Shown: positions 13,822 through 21,788 of the stretch, one piece after another
Numbering within the stretch: the stretch's first letter is position 1
How the letters are laid out: each line of letters starts with the position of its first letter
NCBI GenBank assembly: GCA_016873475.1
Contig: VGXI01000013.1
Location: forward strand, 1 to 33,050
Direction: 5' to 3'
DNA: 33,050 nucleotides
Origin: a bacterium
GTDB lineage: Bacteria; Krumholzibacteriota; Krumholzibacteriia; JACNKJ01
Made by a program: the position numbers and the translations under genes
The notes under the pieces: model-generated
Seen by the model: the letters and a program-made list of their open reading frames with translations, nothing else
Told to the model about the DNA's origin: nothing
Databases searched by the model: none

Positions 13822-14601
13822 CTAGCCCAAGGTGATGGCGGCGAAGACCGCCCCTTGCGGGTCCTGCGCGACCGTGAAGCGACCGACCTTCGGAATGTCG
13901 CGTGGCGGCACGATCAGTCGCCCGCCGAGACGCTGCGCCGTTTCGGCCACGCGGTCCACGGAGGCGGTGGCGAAGTAGAGCATCCAGTTCGGCGGCACCG
14001 GCCCCATGTCGGGCGTGATCGGCATCATGCCGGCGAGCGAACCCTCGCCCTGCGTGAACTCGGTGTACTCCATCTCGGTGAGATCGCTCTTCTTGGCGCC
14101 CCAGTCGAAGAGGCCGCAGTAGAAGTCGCGGGCGCGGCCGGTGTCCGGCGTCATCAGCTCCGCCCAGCAGAGCGAGCCCGGTTCGTCCTTGAGCTGGGCG
14201 CCGTGGTGCTGGCCCGGTTGCCACAAGCTGAGCACGGCCCCCGTTGGATCCTGGAGGACGGCCATGCGGCCGAAGTTCATCACGTCCAGCGGGGGCGCGA
14301 GGAGCCGGCCGCCGAGCGCGCTCACGCGCACCGCGCTCGCTTCGAGATCCGCGACGCTGACGTAGGCGCTCCAGTGCGGCGGCACGCCCTGATCGGTCTC
14401 CTCGCTGCGCTGCTTGTGGAGCGCCCCGACCGACTTGCCCCCCCGAAAGAGCATCGTGTAGACCAGGCCCGGCGCGACGGGATCGTCGTGATGGGTCCAG
14501 TCGAACAGCTCGCTGTAGAAGCGCTTTGCAGCCTCGGGATCGCTGGTCGTCAGCTCGACCCAGCAGAAGGTGCCCGGGGCGTGGGCGGCAAACTCGGCCA
14601 T
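13822..14601 (-). CDS. VOC (glyoxalase/bleomycin-resistance fold) protein with two domains
   Basis: The 259-residue product has two tandem VOC domains, about residues 10-128 and 136-258. Each opens with a line such as FCWVELTTSDPEAAKRFYSELFDW or LCWAELMTPDTGRARDFYCGLFDWG. Each ends with FGRMAVLQDPTGAVLSLWQP or VGRFTVAQDPQGAVFAAI. This matches the two-domain VOC proteins annotated as glyoxalase-like or hydroxylase-like. Metal-ligand residues cannot be assigned with certainty, so the substrate is unknown. AAGGAG precedes the ATG and the promoter at 14632-14660 fits well. It is divergent from the thioesterase gene. Confidence 0.88.
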   Translation of the reverse strand: MAEFAAHAPGTFCWVELTTSDPEAAKRFYSELFDWTHHDDPVAPGLVYTMLFRGGKSVGALHKQRSEETDQGVPPHWSAYVSVADLEASAVRVSALGGRLLAPPLDVMNFGRMAVLQDPTGAVLSLWQPGQHHGAQLKDEPGSLCWAELMTPDTGRARDFYCGLFDWGAKKSDLTEMEYTEFTQGEGSLAGMMPITPDMGPVPPNWMLYFATASVDRVAETAQRLGGRLIVPPRDIPKVGRFTVAQDPQGAVFAAITLG

Positions 14602-14631
14602 GGTGACTCCTTCGTGTGAGAGGGTGCGGGC

Positions 14632-14660
14632 AGTCTAGCGGGCGGGCGCGGACGACTCAA
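14632..14660 (-). promoter_or_regulatory. Putative promoter of the VOC-DUF456 operon
   Basis: On the minus strand TTGAGT (14660-14655) and TAGACT (14637-14632) are exactly 17 bp apart, about 30 nt before the start codon. This is one of the best promoter matches in the window. Confidence 0.5.
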
Positions 14661-14689
14661 GCGCCCGTCCCGCCCGGCGCGCGGGGGCC

Positions 14690-14718
14690 TTGCCACGCGG
14701 CGCGCGACCTGCTTGACT
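14690..14718 (+). promoter_or_regulatory. Putative thioesterase promoter
   Basis: TTGCCA (14690-14695), 17 bp, then TTGACT (14713-14718), with a leader of about 20 nt before ATG 14744. It is back to back with the VOC promoter. Confidence 0.35.
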
Positions 14719-14743
14719 GGCCCCGCGCCCCGCCGGAGGAGCC

Positions 14744-15178
14744 ATGCCTCGACTGACGCTCACGCCGGTGACCGCCTACGATTTCGCGTGCACGCTGACC
14801 GTGCGCACGACCGACCTCAACTATGGCGGCCACCTCGGCAACGACCGCCTGCTCGCGCTGGTTCAGGAGGCGCGTGTCGCCTTTCTCGCCGAGCGCGGGC
14901 TCAGCGAGCTGAACGCCGGCGGGCCGAGCCTGATCATGGCCGACGCGGCGGTCGTCTACCAGGGCGAGGCCTTTGCGGGCGATGCGCTGCGCTTCGAGGT
15001 CGCCGCCCGCGAGCCGGGCCGGGTGGGCTTCCGCCTCCTCACGCGGGTCACGCGCCCGGCCGACGGGGCGGCCATCGCTCTCGTCGAGACGGGCCTGGTC
15101 TGCTTCGACTACGCGCGGCGGCGCCCGCAGCCGCTCTCGCCCGCGCTGCGCGCCCTCTGCGGCGCGCCCGCGTCCTAG
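14744..15178 (+). CDS. Acyl-CoA thioesterase, hotdog fold (4HBT family)
   Basis: The 144-residue product has the length and layout of single hotdog-fold thioesterases of the YbgC/FcbC type, which hydrolyse acyl-CoA esters. The key segment is VRTTDLNYGGHLGNDRLLALVQEAR. There the Asp/Asn before YGGH-GN and the long central helix match the 4HBT active-site region. A second strand block, VVYQGEAFAGDALRFEV, and a third, ALVETGLVCFDYARRRPQPL, complete the fold. GGAGGAGCC precedes the ATG. The acyl substrate cannot be deduced. Confidence 0.85.
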   Translation: MPRLTLTPVTAYDFACTLTVRTTDLNYGGHLGNDRLLALVQEARVAFLAERGLSELNAGGPSLIMADAAVVYQGEAFAGDALRFEVAAREPGRVGFRLLTRVTRPADGAAIALVETGLVCFDYARRRPQPLSPALRALCGAPAS

Positions 15179-15216
15179 TCTCCCGGGCGCGAACTTCCAG
15201 TCCCCGTGACAGGGCA

Positions 15217-15247
15217 GTGACAACGCGGAAGCGCCGATCACTACCTT
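15217..15247 (+). promoter_or_regulatory. Putative promoter of the TonB receptor-HmuY operon
   Basis: GTGACA (15217-15222) and TACCTT (15242-15247) are 19 bp apart. TGACA also occurs 11 bp upstream (15207-15211), one helical turn away. The -10 hexamer is the TACCTT type seen at other starts. No clear Fur box was found. Confidence 0.3.
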
Positions 15248-15298
15248 ATGCGCCATGAATCCCCGGTTCGGCTCACCCCTCGCGCCCGGCAGGTGATC

Positions 15299-17257
15299 AT
15301 GGCCCCGCGACCCCTGCTCGCCGCCTTGTTGCTGCTCGCGCCGCTGCTCGCCCACGGCGAGGAGGCGCCGGCGCCTCAGTACATCGCCCTGGACGACAGC
15401 ACCACCCTCAAGGTCTACGCCCTCGACGCCGTCGTGGTCACCGGCTCGCGCACCGAGCAACGCCTGGCCGACGTCACGATCGCCACCGAGCTGATCCGGC
15501 GCGAGGACCTCGCGCGCTCGGGCGCGCCCGACCTCGCCGACTTCCTCGAGAAGCAGGCGGGCATCGTCGTCAACCACTCGCTCTTCGGCAGCGGCGTGCA
15601 GCTGCAGGGTCTGGGCAGCGAGTACGTGCTGGTGCTCGTCAACGGTGAGCGCGCACTGGGCCGCAAGGGTGGCGTCATCGATCTCTCGCGCTACGCCACC
15701 GACAACATCGAGCGCATCGAGGTGGTGAAGGGCAACCAGTCGGCGCTCTACGGCGCCGATGCGATCGGCGGCGTCATCAACATCATCACCCGCGGCAGCG
15801 AGCGGCCGCTCGAGATGGACCTGCGCGGGGACTTCGGCGACGGCGGCGAGCGGGACCTCGGTGCCAGTCTCGGCTACCGCGGGCAGCGCTGGACCAGCCG
15901 GACGACCGGCAGCTGGGACGAGGCGGAACCCTACGACCTTGCGCCCGCCGATCCCGAGACGAGCGTCGACGGCTTCCAGGAGCTGAGCCTGGCCAACCAC
16001 AGCGAGTGGGACCTGGCCGATCGCCTGCAGCTCAAGGGCGACCTCAGCTACATCTCGCGCGACCAGGAGGGTGTGGACGGCGGCACCCTGGCCTCGCCGG
16101 CCGTCTTCGACCGCACGGCCAAGACCGAGATCTTCGCCTGCGCGCTCGGCCCCAACCACCATGCCGCCAGCGGCAATCGCACGCGGGGCAGCCTGCAGTT
16201 CAGCTACTACCTCGACCAGTACCTGGAGGACCAGCGCGGCTCGACGGCCCTCGATCAGTACCAGGAGACCCGGCAGCGTCTGCTCCACGGCTCCGCCCAG
16301 CACGACCACCTGCTGCCCGGCCGCCACCTGCTCTCCACCGGCCTGGAGGCCTTTCAGGAGTGGATCGAGACCGAGCGCCTCGCGAGCGGTGCCGAGGAGC
16401 GCGAGCGGCTCGGCCTCTTCCTGCAGGATCAGTGGGAGCAGGGACCGGAGGGGCGGCTCAAGCTGATCGGCGGCCTGCGCCTCGACCACGACTCGCAGTT
16501 CGGCACCCACCTGACGCCCAAGCTCAGCCTGCGTCGCGACCTCGGTCGCTCTGTGATCCTGCGCGCGGGACTCGGCCAGGGCTTCCGGGCGCCGGACTTC
16601 AAGGAGCTGTACATCTACTTCGCCCATCCGGCGGTCGGCTACGTGGTCTACGGCAACCCGGACCTCGAGCCCGAGCTCTCGCGCAGCGCCAATCTCGGCC
16701 TCGAGTGGCGCAGCAACCAGGGCTTCTGGCTCTCGGTGAACGCCTTCTACCACGACTTCGACAATCTCATCCAGGGCGTGCTCACCGACGAGCTGGTCGG
16801 TGGTCTCCGGAAGGCGGTCTACGTGAACGTCGCCGAGGCGACGATCCGCGGCCTCGAGTCGAACCTGCACCTGCGTCCCCTGCCGGCTCTGCAGGCCGAA
16901 CTGGGCTACGCCTACCTCGACAGCCGCGACGAGGAGACGGGCTCCATCCTCGACGGCCGCCCCCGCCATCGGGGCACGCTGAATCTGGACTACCGCTTCG
17001 TGCGCGCGCGCGCGAACCTCGCCCTGCGCGCCTCGCTGGTCGGCGAGCGCAGCTTCACCCAGGAGACCAGCGGCCTCGCCTCGACCAAGGCCGATCCCTA
17101 CGCCCTGCTCGACCTGCGCCTGAGCAAGGAGCTGGGCGAGCACCTCGGCCTCTCGCTGGCGGTCAAGAACGTTCTCGATGCGGGCGATCACGACTACCTG
17201 CGGGTCGCGCCGCGCCGCTTCGTCGCCGGCTTCAGCCTCAAGCACGGCAACCGCTGA
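15299..17257 (+). CDS. TonB-dependent outer-membrane receptor, probably for haem
   Basis: The 652-residue product has a signal peptide (residues 1-20) and then a plug domain: VVVTGSRTEQRLADVTIATELI, DLADFLEKQAGIVVN, QLQGLGSEYVLVLVNGERALGR, and the classic end IERIEVVKGNQSALYGADAIGGVINIITR. The rest is a 22-strand-type barrel with GLGQGFRAPDFKELY and a C-terminal strand ending FVAGFSLKHGNR. I prefer ATG 15299 to the in-frame ATG 15248, because AGGTGA precedes it and the signal peptide begins there. The next gene encodes a HmuY-type haem-binding lipoprotein, so haem import as in HmuR/HmuY systems is the best inference. Other substrates such as cobalamin or siderophores remain possible. Confidence 0.92.
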   Translation: MAPRPLLAALLLLAPLLAHGEEAPAPQYIALDDSTTLKVYALDAVVVTGSRTEQRLADVTIATELIRREDLARSGAPDLADFLEKQAGIVVNHSLFGSGVQLQGLGSEYVLVLVNGERALGRKGGVIDLSRYATDNIERIEVVKGNQSALYGADAIGGVINIITRGSERPLEMDLRGDFGDGGERDLGASLGYRGQRWTSRTTGSWDEAEPYDLAPADPETSVDGFQELSLANHSEWDLADRLQLKGDLSYISRDQEGVDGGTLASPAVFDRTAKTEIFACALGPNHHAASGNRTRGSLQFSYYLDQYLEDQRGSTALDQYQETRQRLLHGSAQHDHLLPGRHLLSTGLEAFQEWIETERLASGAEERERLGLFLQDQWEQGPEGRLKLIGGLRLDHDSQFGTHLTPKLSLRRDLGRSVILRAGLGQGFRAPDFKELYIYFAHPAVGYVVYGNPDLEPELSRSANLGLEWRSNQGFWLSVNAFYHDFDNLIQGVLTDELVGGLRKAVYVNVAEATIRGLESNLHLRPLPALQAELGYAYLDSRDEETGSILDGRPRHRGTLNLDYRFVRARANLALRASLVGERSFTQETSGLASTKADPYALLDLRLSKELGEHLGLSLAVKNVLDAGDHDYLRVAPRRFVAGFSLKHGNR

Positions 17258-17286
17258 ACCCCTCACCCCCCCGCAAAGGAGTCCAC

Positions 17287-18378
17287 ATGAAGCTGCTTCG
17301 CCTGCTGCCCCTGCTGCTCGCGGTCGGCATCCTTGCCGGCGCCTGCAGCGACGATGAACTCGCCCCCACCGGCGACGACAACGAGACCGCGACGGTCGCG
17401 ACCACCGACAACGGCGACGGCACCTTCACGACCGTCGTCGACGCCGGCTACCTGACCGCCACGGAGTGGATCTACGTCGACCTCGAGGCCGGCACCCAGG
17501 TGACGCCCGCCGATCCCGCCGCTTCCACCGAGTGGGATCTCGCCTTCAAGTTCGCGAACATCATCCTCAACGGCGGCGCCAACGGCAGCGGCGCCGCGGC
17601 GCTCCACGCCTACGACGACGGCGCCTTCGCCACCCTGGCGACCGCCCCGGAGACGGTCTACCTCACCGACACCGGCACAGGCGACGCCGGGCAAGCCTTC
17701 AACGCAGGCACGGGCTGGTACGACTACGATCCCATCTCGCACGCCTTTGCGATCCGGCCGGACCGCTACTATGCGATCCGCCGGGCGGACGGCTCCTACA
17801 TCAAGCTCAAGATGATCGACTTCGTCGATGGCGCCGGCACGCCGGGCTTCCCGACCTTCGTCTGGGCGCCCATCGCCGGCGACTTCGCCGTGGCGACGGC
17901 CCTCGCCGGAGCGGCGCGGGAGACGGTGATCGTCGCCGCCCCGCTAGGCAGCAGCGACTGGGTGTACTTCAGCCTGGCGACCGGCCTGGCGGCCTCGCCC
18001 GCCGACCCCGCGAACGCGGACGACTACGATCTCGCGCTCAACTTCGCGAACATCCGCCTGAACGGCGGCACGAACGGCACCGGCGGTGTCGGCCTCGTCG
18101 CCTTCGACGACACGGGCTACGCAGCGCTGGCCACGGCGCCCGCGGCCGGCTACATCAGCGACACCGGCACCGGCGACAGCGGGCTGGCCTTCAACACGGG
18201 CAGCGGCTGGTACACCTATGACTTCATGACTCACACGATGAACGTCAACGCCGACCGCTACTACGCGATCGCCGGTGCGGACGGCAGGCACTACAAGCTC
18301 CGCGTGAACGCCTTCCACTACGAGAGCGGCGTCGCCGCCCACCTGAAGCTGGAGTGGGAACCGATCGCGGCGCCATAG
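17287..18378 (+). CDS. HmuY-family haem-binding lipoprotein with two tandem HmuY domains
   Basis: The 363-residue product starts after AAAGGAG. It has a lipoprotein signal with the modified Cys at residue 20 (ILAGAC). Two copies of a domain of about 150 residues follow. Copy 1 has STEWDLAFKFANIILNGG, GTGWYDYDPISHAF and DRYYAIRRADGSYIKLKM. Copy 2 has ADDYDLALNFANIRLNGG, GSGWYTYDFMTHTM and DRYYAIAGADGRHYKLRV. These blocks match the HmuY family, in which a single domain binds haem and hands it to a TonB receptor. A double-domain version could bind two haems or span a longer distance. Residues corresponding to the haem-ligating histidines of P. gingivalis HmuY were not identified. It is 29 nt downstream of the receptor gene and surely in the same operon. 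Confidence 0.85.
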   Translation: MKLLRLLPLLLAVGILAGACSDDELAPTGDDNETATVATTDNGDGTFTTVVDAGYLTATEWIYVDLEAGTQVTPADPAASTEWDLAFKFANIILNGGANGSGAAALHAYDDGAFATLATAPETVYLTDTGTGDAGQAFNAGTGWYDYDPISHAFAIRPDRYYAIRRADGSYIKLKMIDFVDGAGTPGFPTFVWAPIAGDFAVATALAGAARETVIVAAPLGSSDWVYFSLATGLAASPADPANADDYDLALNFANIRLNGGTNGTGGVGLVAFDDTGYAALATAPAAGYISDTGTGDSGLAFNTGSGWYTYDFMTHTMNVNADRYYAIAGADGRHYKLRVNAFHYESGVAAHLKLEWEPIAAP

Positions 18379-18388
18379 ACCCAAGAAA

Positions 18389-18420
18389 CGGCGCCCCCGC
18401 TCCGTGGAGCGGGGGCGCCG
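18389..18420. terminator. 14-bp perfect hairpin between convergent genes
   Basis: CGGCGCCCCCGCTC (18389-18402) pairs with GAGCGGGGGCGCCG (18407-18420) around the tetraloop CGTG. It lies between the HmuY gene and the DUF4384 gene and can serve both strands. No T-tract is seen. Confidence 0.65.
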
Positions 18421-18444
18421 CGCTTCTCCCCAGATCAAGAGGGC

Positions 18445-19683
18445 TCAACGACGGCCGGGACGCGACTCCGGCTTCGCCTCGGGCTTGCCGCGCTCCTTGC
18501 GCGAAGGCCGCTCCTCGGGCTTGGACGCCGGCTTGGATTCCGGCTTGGCCGCGGGTCTCGACTCCGGCCGGCGCTCCTCCGCGCGCGGCGGTTCGGGCTT
18601 CGCCTCGGGCTTGCTCTCGGGCTTCTCGGGGCGCACGGCCGGTTTGTCCTCGCGCTGCGCTGGGCGATCGTCGCGCTTGTCGCGGTCCTCGTCGCGGCGA
18701 CTGGGCCGATCGCCGCGGCGATCGTCGTCGTCCTTGCGGCTGGGCCGATCCCCCGGCTCGTAGCGCCGGTCGTTGCGATCCCAGCGCTGCGGCCGATCCG
18801 GGCGGTCGTCCCGGCGATCCGACTTCGCGCCCCGATGATCCTCGCGGATCGCGACGGGCGGACGGCCGGGTTTGTCGCGATCCCAGTCCCCCGGCTTGAC
18901 GACGTAGTGCACGCTCTTCCAGCGCAGGCGCGGGCCGTCGTGCCGATCGCGGTACCAGAAGTCGTACTCGGGGCGGTGGCCCCAGTGCCACCAGCGGCGA
19001 TGGCACCAGTGGTGATCCCAGTGCCAGTCGACCCAGAGGTTGATGCTGACGTAGGGATCCCAGAAGGGGTCCCAGTAGCGGTCCGGGTACCACTGGTAGA
19101 CGAGATAGCGCGGGTAGGGCACCACGGCGCGGACGTAGAACCAGGCGACGTCGCTGGCATAGCCGTCGGGGCCGCGGCCCTCGCCGTCCCAGGTCAGCTG
19201 TTCGTTGATCTCCCAGATCGCCTCCGACGGGTCGCCGCTGATGCGGCCGCCGACGCTCGCCGAGCGGTACCAGTACTCGTTGCTCGGCTCGAGCACGCCC
19301 AGGCGCAGCGGGTAGGGCGAGGCGACGGCGACGATGTACTCGATGCCCTTCGGCCCATCGATGACCAGGTCGTAGCGGTCCTCGGGGCCAGGGATCGAGT
19401 TGACCCGCCCGCCCTGCACCCACTGCGAGTCGCCGTAGCGGGGGTAGAGCAGGCTGAGGTAGCCGTCGCTGTCGACATTGTAGACGGCGACGTAGCTATC
19501 GGCGTTCGTGCGGAAGCGGATCGTCAGCCCCTGACCGTAGTCGTAGACGGCACCGTCCGCGTTGTCGAGCCAGACATCCACGTCCACGGGCCCGGCGGTC
19601 GACTGGTCGTAGGGCGTCACCGTCGCCGCCGCGGCCAGTGCCGGCAGCAGGAGCGCACTGAGGATCGCGATGAGCGTCTTCAT
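18445..19683 (-). CDS. Secreted DUF4384 protein with aromatic/His-rich segment and charged repetitive tail
   Basis: The 412-residue product has a signal peptide (residues 1-20). Residues 45-125 form a DUF4384-type domain, with LTIRFRTNADSYVAVYNVDSDGYLSLLYPR and YDLVIDGPKGIEYIVAVAS. From about 190 to 255 there is an exceptional W/H/Y/D-rich stretch (DPFWDPYVSINLWVDWHWDH, then HHWCHRRWWHWGHRPEYDFWYRD). The final 150 residues are low-complexity and highly charged, first Arg/Asp (GDRPSR-type repeats), then Lys/Pro/Glu (KPE repeats). GGAGAGGAGG precedes the ATG. It is the last gene of the sigma-factor operon, 14 nt after the lipoprotein gene. The His/Trp cluster could bind metal and the tail could bind the cell wall or polyanions, but neither is proven. 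Confidence 0.8.
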   Translation of the reverse strand: MKTLIAILSALLLPALAAAATVTPYDQSTAGPVDVDVWLDNADGAVYDYGQGLTIRFRTNADSYVAVYNVDSDGYLSLLYPRYGDSQWVQGGRVNSIPGPEDRYDLVIDGPKGIEYIVAVASPYPLRLGVLEPSNEYWYRSASVGGRISGDPSEAIWEINEQLTWDGEGRGPDGYASDVAWFYVRAVVPYPRYLVYQWYPDRYWDPFWDPYVSINLWVDWHWDHHWCHRRWWHWGHRPEYDFWYRDRHDGPRLRWKSVHYVVKPGDWDRDKPGRPPVAIREDHRGAKSDRRDDRPDRPQRWDRNDRRYEPGDRPSRKDDDDRRGDRPSRRDEDRDKRDDRPAQREDKPAVRPEKPESKPEAKPEPPRAEERRPESRPAAKPESKPASKPEERPSRKERGKPEAKPESRPGRR

Positions 19684-19697
19684 GGTTTCCTCCTCTC

Positions 19698-20591
19698 CTA
19701 GCGACCGCCGGCGGCGTTGCGCGTGCCACCGGTGCGCTGCTTGAAGCTGTTGGCGTCGCCGGCCCGCGGGGCCTTGCCGGCGGCATTCGCCCCGGCGCCC
19801 GCGATCACGGCGAGCTCGGGATTGCCCTCGTCCACCTGGAAGGCCCAGTCGACCACCACGAAGTCCTCGCCGATCTCGCGCACGCGGAACTTCGCGAAGT
19901 GATTGTCCCAGGTCCAGACCAGGTAGGCGTGGCCCGTGTAGAGCCGCACCAGGTCCGCCTCGTCGAGAGTCCAGCCACCCTCGGGGGCCCAGTCGATCTC
20001 GTCGAGGGACTCGACCCAGCCGGCGCTCTGCAGGTCGGTGCCGTAGACGTCCTCCCCTACCAGGACGTCGGTGCTCTGCATCGCGTAGCGATCCCCATCC
20101 CAGAGGAGGTACATGTCGGCGTAGGGATCGTCCCAGGGGAGCACCATGTGCTGGTAGAAGCCCGAGAAGTCGACCCCGGCCAGGGCGTCCTCGTCGTAGA
20201 CGGTGATCCGCCCGGCGGGACGCGGCGTGTCGTGGATGGTCTCGTAGCTGAGCTCGCTCTCGCGGCCGTCCCAATCCCGCGCCGCGACGGCGTAGTAGTA
20301 GGTGATGCCGTTGCTCACCTGGCCGTCGCGGTAGTACTCGTCGATGCTGGAGCCGATCACCGCGTAGGGACCGCTGGCGTTCGGGCTGCGGTAGATGCTG
20401 TAGCTGGCGAGGTCGGCGTCATGGATCGGGCTCCAGTAGAGCTCTACGGAGCGATCGCCCGTGACCGAGAAGACGCCCGAGGGGGCGGGGAGTCGCGGCT
20501 CCTCATGCCAAAGGCGGGAGCTGCGACAGGCGCCCAGGCCGAGGGCCATCGCCACCAGGAGTGCGCCGCGGATCAGGTTGCTGGTTATCAT
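19698..20591 (-). CDS. Lipoprotein with fibronectin type III domain
   Basis: The 297-residue product has a canonical lipobox LGAC with Cys at residue 22. Residues 38-125 look like one FnIII domain (ELYWSPIHDADLASYSIYRS, then YYYAVAARDWDGRESELS). The remaining part has a repeated pattern of short acidic and aromatic strands (LLWDGDRYAMQS, VWTWDNHFAKFRVREI) ending in an Ala/Gly-rich tail. The second half is not a family I recognise. It lies between the Spy-like gene and the DUF4384 gene in the same operon, which suggests a group of envelope proteins under the ECF sigma factor. Confidence 0.8.
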   Translation of the reverse strand: MITSNLIRGALLVAMALGLGACRSSRLWHEEPRLPAPSGVFSVTGDRSVELYWSPIHDADLASYSIYRSPNASGPYAVIGSSIDEYYRDGQVSNGITYYYAVAARDWDGRESELSYETIHDTPRPAGRITVYDEDALAGVDFSGFYQHMVLPWDDPYADMYLLWDGDRYAMQSTDVLVGEDVYGTDLQSAGWVESLDEIDWAPEGGWTLDEADLVRLYTGHAYLVWTWDNHFAKFRVREIGEDFVVVDWAFQVDEGNPELAVIAGAGANAAGKAPRAGDANSFKQRTGGTRNAAGGR

Positions 20592-20627
20592 CGCGTGACC
20601 TCCGTTCCTCGCTGTCCTCGGGCCCGG

Positions 20628-21164
20628 CTAGCGGCCGCCTGCGCGGCCGTGAGACCGGGACTTCGGCTTGCTGTCCTTGGGCCTTGCGGTGTCCGGCCCG
20701 CGCTCCTCGCGGATGTCCTTGATCATCTCGCGCAGGCGGGCGTTGAAGCGCTTCTCGAAGAGCTCGAAGCGCGCCTGCTGCTCGAGGGAGAGCAGGGGGA
20801 AGGCCTGGCGCCGGAAGGCGCCCTCCTCGGCCTGCAGGCGCTCGTCCAGGCGGCGCATGTCCGCCATCACCGAGCGGATCTGGTCGCCGTTGCGGCTGGA
20901 GTCCTTGACGAGCACCTCCAGCGCCTGCTCGAGGCCGCGGCGCTCCTGGCGGTGCCGCGTGCGGGCGCGGTCGTAATCCTCGTAGAGCGGCACGAACTCG
21001 CGCGCGGCCTGCGAGTCGAGTCCCAGTTCGCGCACGAGCTCCCAGGACTTGACGTCGCGGATTTGCTGGCGCAGGTCCTGCCGCTCGCGCTCCTGAAGGG
21101 CCGCCGCCGGCGCCGCCGTCAGGCTCAGGATCAGCAGGCCGGGGACGATCGCCATCTTGCGCAT
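20628..21164 (-). CDS. Spy/CpxP-like periplasmic helical protein
   Basis: The 178-residue product has a signal peptide (residues 1-22) and then a single long, charged, helical region with heptad-like spacing. It includes LQERERQDLRQQIRDVKSWEL, then FVPLYEDYDRARTRHRQERRG, and a central FRRQAFPLLSLEQQARFELFEKRFNARLR. The segment LLSLEQQARFELFEKRF resembles the LTxxQ motif of Spy/CpxP and heavy-metal-resistance proteins. Such proteins act as periplasmic chaperones or sensors. The Lys/Arg-rich tail probably faces the envelope. It follows the anti-sigma gene by 18 nt, which fits a role as an envelope-stress effector or a signal to the anti-sigma factor. Confidence 0.8.
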   Translation of the reverse strand: MRKMAIVPGLLILSLTAAPAAALQERERQDLRQQIRDVKSWELVRELGLDSQAAREFVPLYEDYDRARTRHRQERRGLEQALEVLVKDSSRNGDQIRSVMADMRRLDERLQAEEGAFRRQAFPLLSLEQQARFELFEKRFNARLREMIKDIREERGPDTARPKDSKPKSRSHGRAGGR

Positions 21165-21182
21165 CTCGGTTCCTCCTCGCGC

Positions 21183-21788
21183 TCAGCCGCGCAGGCTGGC
21201 CAGGCGCTCCGCCAGCGCCGCCATTTCCGTCACCGTCAGCTCTTCGAGCAACTGATCGGGATCCTCGTCTTCCGCTGCCAGCGACGGGCTTTCGTCGAGC
21301 AGGATCTCCAGCTCGCCCGCGCCGGCTGCCAGCTCCAGCTCCAGGGCCGCCAGGCCGGGCAGCGGCCCCTGCCCCTCGGCGATCGGGGCCCGCGGCGCGC
21401 CGGGCAGCTCGGGCGACCGCTGGCTCCACCAGAAGAGCGCGACCAGCAGCAGGATCGCCGCCGCGGCCAGGCCGCCCCAGGCCAGGCGCGCCGGCAGGGG
21501 CGCGCGCTCCGGCGTCGCTGGCGTCTCCTCGGCAAGCCCGCGGAGCACCCGCGCGCGCAGGGCCGGCCAGTAGTCCGCGGGCGGTTCGCCGAGGGGCCGC
21601 TCCGCCAGCCGCGCCAGCGTCCGGCGCAGGGCCGCCAACTCGCTGGCGCAGCCGGGGCAGCGCGTCAGGTGCTCGGCCAGCTCGCCGGCGGCGGCCGCGT
21701 CCCGCCCGCCCGCCCGCTCGGCGTCGAGGGCGTCCAGGAGGCGATCCTGCCAGGCGCGGCAGGCCCTAGTCGTCGAGCGCGTCTTCAT
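21183..21788 (-). CDS. Anti-sigma factor with zinc-finger (HC2-type) and one membrane helix
   Basis: The 201-residue product starts inside the end of the sigma-factor gene (23-bp overlap), the usual arrangement for ECF sigma/anti-sigma pairs. The N-terminal domain has HLTRCPGC within an Ala-rich helix, consistent with the zinc-binding anti-sigma domain. A single membrane segment lies near residues 106-125 (a run of Leu/Ala/Ile ending FWW). The C-terminal part is acidic (AAEDEDPDQLLEEL) and outside. Function inferred: it holds the sigma factor at the membrane until an envelope signal arrives. Confidence 0.88.
   Translation of the reverse strand: MKTRSTTRACRAWQDRLLDALDAERAGGRDAAAAGELAEHLTRCPGCASELAALRRTLARLAERPLGEPPADYWPALRARVLRGLAEETPATPERAPLPARLAWGGLAAAAILLLVALFWWSQRSPELPGAPRAPIAEGQGPLPGLAALELELAAGAGELEILLDESPSLAAEDEDPDQLLEELTVTEMAALAERLASLRG

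Noticed and set aside
15179-15298. Cobalamin riboswitch or Fur box upstream of the TonB receptor
   Set aside because: The leader is too short and the conserved B12-box pattern is missing; no Fur-type palindrome was seen.
9549-17257. General TGA reassignment (alternative genetic code)
   Set aside because: Several genes use TGA as a normal stop, including paralogue 1 itself and the TonB receptor.
14657-17266. Very long open frame on the minus strand opposite the TonB receptor
   Set aside because: It is an Ala/Arg/Val-rich shadow of GC-rich codons, with no domain or signal; the plus-strand receptor is unmistakable.
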